A stretch of 64,000 nt of DNA from Homarus americanus (taxonomy: Eukaryota; Arthropoda; Malacostraca; Decapoda; Nephropidae), in NCBI RefSeq assembly GCF_018991925.1, contig NW_024724368.1:4746561-4810560 (forward strand), read 5' to 3'. The translations under genes and the position numbers were made by a program. The notes below the pieces were generated by a model. The model was not told the origin of the DNA. It saw only the letters and a program-made list of their open reading frames with translations, and did not search any database. This document shows positions 61,196 through 64,000 of the stretch, piece by piece. Positions within the stretch are counted from its first letter, which is position 1. Each line of letters opens with the position of its first letter.

Positions 61196-61490
61196 TCGAT
61201 GACTTGAGTAATTCCTCGAGTATATTGACTTAACCCCCTGAGCAGGCTGATTTAACCCCATGGGTATGTTTACTTAACCCCTCGAGTACACTTATTTAAC
61301 TAACACCTTGAGTACGATGACCTAACCCCTTGAGTAAAATGTCGTCTGATTACAGGAAATAGATCATTGTCTTTAAAGGTTGTTATCGTACTCAGGGGAT
61401 GTCACTGTACTCAAGGGATAAGGTATCTCAATAGCTGTGTTAATTCTTTGTACTCAGGATTTTGGTTTCGTACTCAAGGGATTAATACCG
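61196..61490. repeat. TTAACCCCTTGAGTAC repeat cluster, direct then inverted
   Basis: About six degenerate units spaced near 30 bp (for example AACCCCTCGAGTACACTTA, AACACCTTGAGTACGATGAC) run to about 61345. Then four inverted words (ATCGTACTCAGGGGAT, TGTACTCAAGGGATAAG and similar) run to 61490. Fold-back arrangement; no function known to me. Confidence 0.75.
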
Positions 61491-61767
61491 GTAATCTTTT
61501 TAGATTTATTTACAAGAATATCGTTTTGGAGGAAGAAACTTTTATAATTGTAATTAATTCGTATTTTGTTTGTTTATTGATTAGTCCTCGATTCTACATG
61601 GAAACAAAACATTTAAACATTGCTACACTACTACTACTGTACTACAACTATTACTACTTTGTTTATAATATGGCCTCCATCCTCCCCTTATAGCCATACC
61701 TTCGCCACCATTTTATTACCTTAAAATTGAATATCCTAATACATGAGTAGCTATCCTAGCACTACTA

Positions 61768-61875
61768 CTACTACTAATAATAATAATAATAACATAAATA
61801 GTAATAATAATAACAAAATACTACAACTACTAATAATAATGATAATGACAAATAATAGTAATAATGATAATAATA
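61768..61875. repeat. degenerate (ACT)n/(AAT)n region
   Basis: Interrupted ACT and AAT units. Confidence 0.85.
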
Positions 61876-62242
61876 TTGCAGACACTAGAGGCAATATTAA
61901 CAAGGTAACAAGACTGGTTTAGTAACAATGATATAAATGCTTTTCTTTTTACACCCGAAGAGTGAAACATTTGCACCAAGCTGTTGGCCCATGCTAGAGA
62001 AGTACCCGAGTCAAGTGTTTGTGTTGCACTGGTCGTAGGTACTCTTAGTTCACTAATGCTATAACTATATAATTATAATTTTAGTAACATGAATGCTAGA
62101 GGACAGTTTCTTAGTGTCTGGTAATTGTTGTTTTATGCATGGACTTAAAGCACTTGCAGCACATTTAACCAAACCTGAATAAGCGTAAATGTTATTGTTT
62201 GTAGGAAGGAGGGAACCAGCCTGGAGCTGCGGCCATCTGCAT

Positions 62243-62504
62243 CCACAATAAGGCGTACTAGGACAAATTACGTATCAGTAATACTACATTATGCAAAAAC
62301 ACAATTTTAAAAGATCGGAATCACTTAGAAATATTACACTACCGTTAGCAGAGGCGGGAAAAATATGAAGCTGTTCGCAGTCATATTTCCCGCCACTGCT
62401 GACGGTCGTGTTATATTTCAATGGGATTCTGATCTTTTAAAATGTTGTTTTTGCATAATGTAGTATTACTGATAAGTAATTTGTCTTAGTATGCCTTATT
62501 GTGG
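62243..62504. repeat. 262-bp foldback element
   Basis: The left arm (62243-~62368), starting CCACAATAAGGCGTACTAGG, is the reverse complement of the right arm (~62381-62504) at roughly 90% identity, around a ~12-nt loop at 62369-62380. The arms include TAATACTACATTATGCAAAA and GGCGGGAAAAATATGA. The whole element is a hairpin, as in foldback MITEs. No clear target duplication was found and there is no coding capacity. Confidence 0.88.
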
Positions 62505-63110
62505 GTAAAAATAAGTATATATTAAATGCATCCTCCGAAAGCGTGAATTTGTTACCCGAGTTTGACAGTAAATTCATGTATAATAATTCTGATGAACTTC
62601 CTACGTGCTTATGTATGAAATAATGAATGTATGTATCTTTACATAATTTAGCTAAATATCTTTCTCGTCAGAAACGGTCATCCCAACGACTACGAATAAA
62701 CTCATTTAGAAATACATCATTACTTCAGGACAAAATCGGACAGGTTTGCAACAGCCAATCAGCTGTAACTTTTGAGGAGGGGGCAGGCCATCTTTTCTAG
62801 GCTGGGAAAAACACGTTTTTAGTAATGCGAAAAGTCTCCGTCACGTCTCTCGTGGCCACTACTGCTGCATCATCACCCCCAATACCCCAGCCAGTCCACC
62901 CCCTAGCGCCTAGTGTCTGTCTTCCTCGTAGAAGTCTTGTATAAACACAAGTTCGCTTAATTATACGCACAGTAAGCAAGCAATCTTGTGCCACACACTG
63001 ATTAAGAATAGTTATAACTGATTAAGAATAGTTATAATGGCTACAGAACTGTCGCCTTGATTGGTAAGTGAGTGTGCTCATGTTTTTGTTGCCAAAGAAC
63101 TTGTCCGCAT

Positions 63111-63149
63111 GTGTGTGTGTGTGTGTGCGTGTGTGTGTGTGTGTGTGTG
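63111..63149. repeat. (GT)n microsatellite
   Basis: About 19 GT units with one GC interruption. Confidence 0.96.
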
Positions 63150-63651
63150 ATAATAAAATAAATAATAACAACGGTTTATTGAAAGCATGGCAGCCGGAAG
63201 GCTGAAAATATACTGTTGCATAATTGGAGAAAGCGTCTCTTGATTGACAAATAATATACAAGTAACATATGTGATACAAATATGTGTGTGTGTATGTGTG
63301 AAGGCTGGTAAGTTCAATCATAATTTGGCATAATTTCTTGTTACTTCCCATTCGCCACGAAAGGTTTGATAAGCAGTATGTCTTGATACGGTAATTGAAG
63401 TTTGTAAAGGCAAATTTACGTTGGATAGAAAATTTGGACTTTCTCGAGTGTTCGGACTGGTTGTTGAATATTGGTGGATCTGAAGGTCACGTCTGTTGAT
63501 TACACAAGTTACAGGTAACCTTTACTTCACTTAATACTAATATATGCTTCGATTTTAACTTATTTATAACGATATTAATTTCATATTTTTTTCATAATAG
63601 TGAAGTAAATTGATGTTGAAAACAGTGCAATTGGATCAACTGAAGAATTCT

Positions 63652-63784
63652 CCACCCGTTTCTTTCAGCTAGAGATTAACCAACCTAACTTAACAGTAAC
63701 CTAACCTAACGCTAACTTAACCTAACCTCATCCCCCCAAATAGCGTTAGGGTGGTTAATCTTCAGGTAAAATAAGCTGGGGTGG
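63652..63784. repeat. AACCT-rich element, shorter copy
   Basis: A degraded left arm (TTTCTTTCAGCTAGAGATTAA), about 60 bp of AACCTAACC-like DNA, TAGCGTTAGGGTGG, and the right arm TTAATCTTCAGGTAAAATAA then GCTGGGG. Same layout as 58630-58940. Confidence 0.7.
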
Positions 63785-63885
63785 TGATTCTTCAGGTGAT
63801 CGGAGGAATTAACTCTCGCTTTCCAAAATACTTTGGAAATATTTCATCCACTCACTTTATCTGATATTGTTTTTTTCTTCCCTCC

Positions 63886-63908
63886 ACACACACACACACA
63901 CACACACA
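63886..63908. repeat. (CA)n microsatellite
   Basis: About 11 CA units. Confidence 0.95.
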
Positions 63909-64000
63909 TCCTAGTCTAGATATATAAGAAAACATTACTCCGATTATTATCAACAAACTTCCTTCCGGTTTCTGTTGGAGCGTCCTATAACCTAGCCTAG

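Overview
The window is eukaryotic nuclear DNA, most probably from a decapod crustacean. That assignment is an inference from several things seen together: AT-rich, intron- and TE-dominated sequence; very dense long microsatellites (TA, GT/CA, ATT); dispersed ACAGTAC/GTACTGT words; short AACCT arrays (the arthropod telomere unit); and several non-LTR retrotransposon and pogo/Tigger relics of the kind common in decapods. There is no operon structure and no complete host gene that I can identify. No previously undescribed system is demonstrated; what can be read is mostly a layered record of mobile elements.

Layout. 1-4,100: a foldback repeat between two TA tracts, a probable hAT transposase scrap, a 34-bp tandem array, the 3' end of a non-LTR ORF2 (1411-1818) and weak protein-like segments on the minus strand. 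4,100-6,000: a 213-bp hAT MITE with perfect 8-bp target duplications, then a 1.46-kb internally deleted pogo/Tigger element that keeps only the first ~30 codons of its transposase. 6,000-17,900: mostly featureless AT-rich DNA holding a C2HC zinc-finger ORF fragment, a tRNA-derived SINE, a second Tigger relic and a tRNA-Cys pseudogene. 17,931-~21,600 (minus): the best coding region of the window, a non-LTR retrotransposon with a complete zinc-knuckle ORF1, a small overlapping ORF, and an ORF2 with an endonuclease domain that breaks off at the start of the reverse transcriptase. A second RT fragment abuts its 5' side.

21,800-35,700: sparse DNA with two copies of an ATT-microsatellite-bearing repeat family and one GC-rich candidate exon. 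35,745-37,262 (minus): a 5'-truncated L1/Tx1-like RT pseudogene with the YADD box still readable. 37,827-38,935: a 1.1-kb satellite of a 16-bp unit. 39,000-49,800: sparse, with microsatellites and an unidentified protein-like segment at 47,773-48,156. 49,800-64,000: two long foldback elements, a pogo-type MITE, several minisatellites, a fourth copy of the ATT family, and AACCT-rich repeats with inverted ends.

How the parts relate: the non-LTR elements would supply reverse transcriptase and could have mobilised the SINE; the MITEs depend on transposases supplied from elsewhere. Within this window every transposase or RT copy looks broken, so nothing here appears autonomously mobile.
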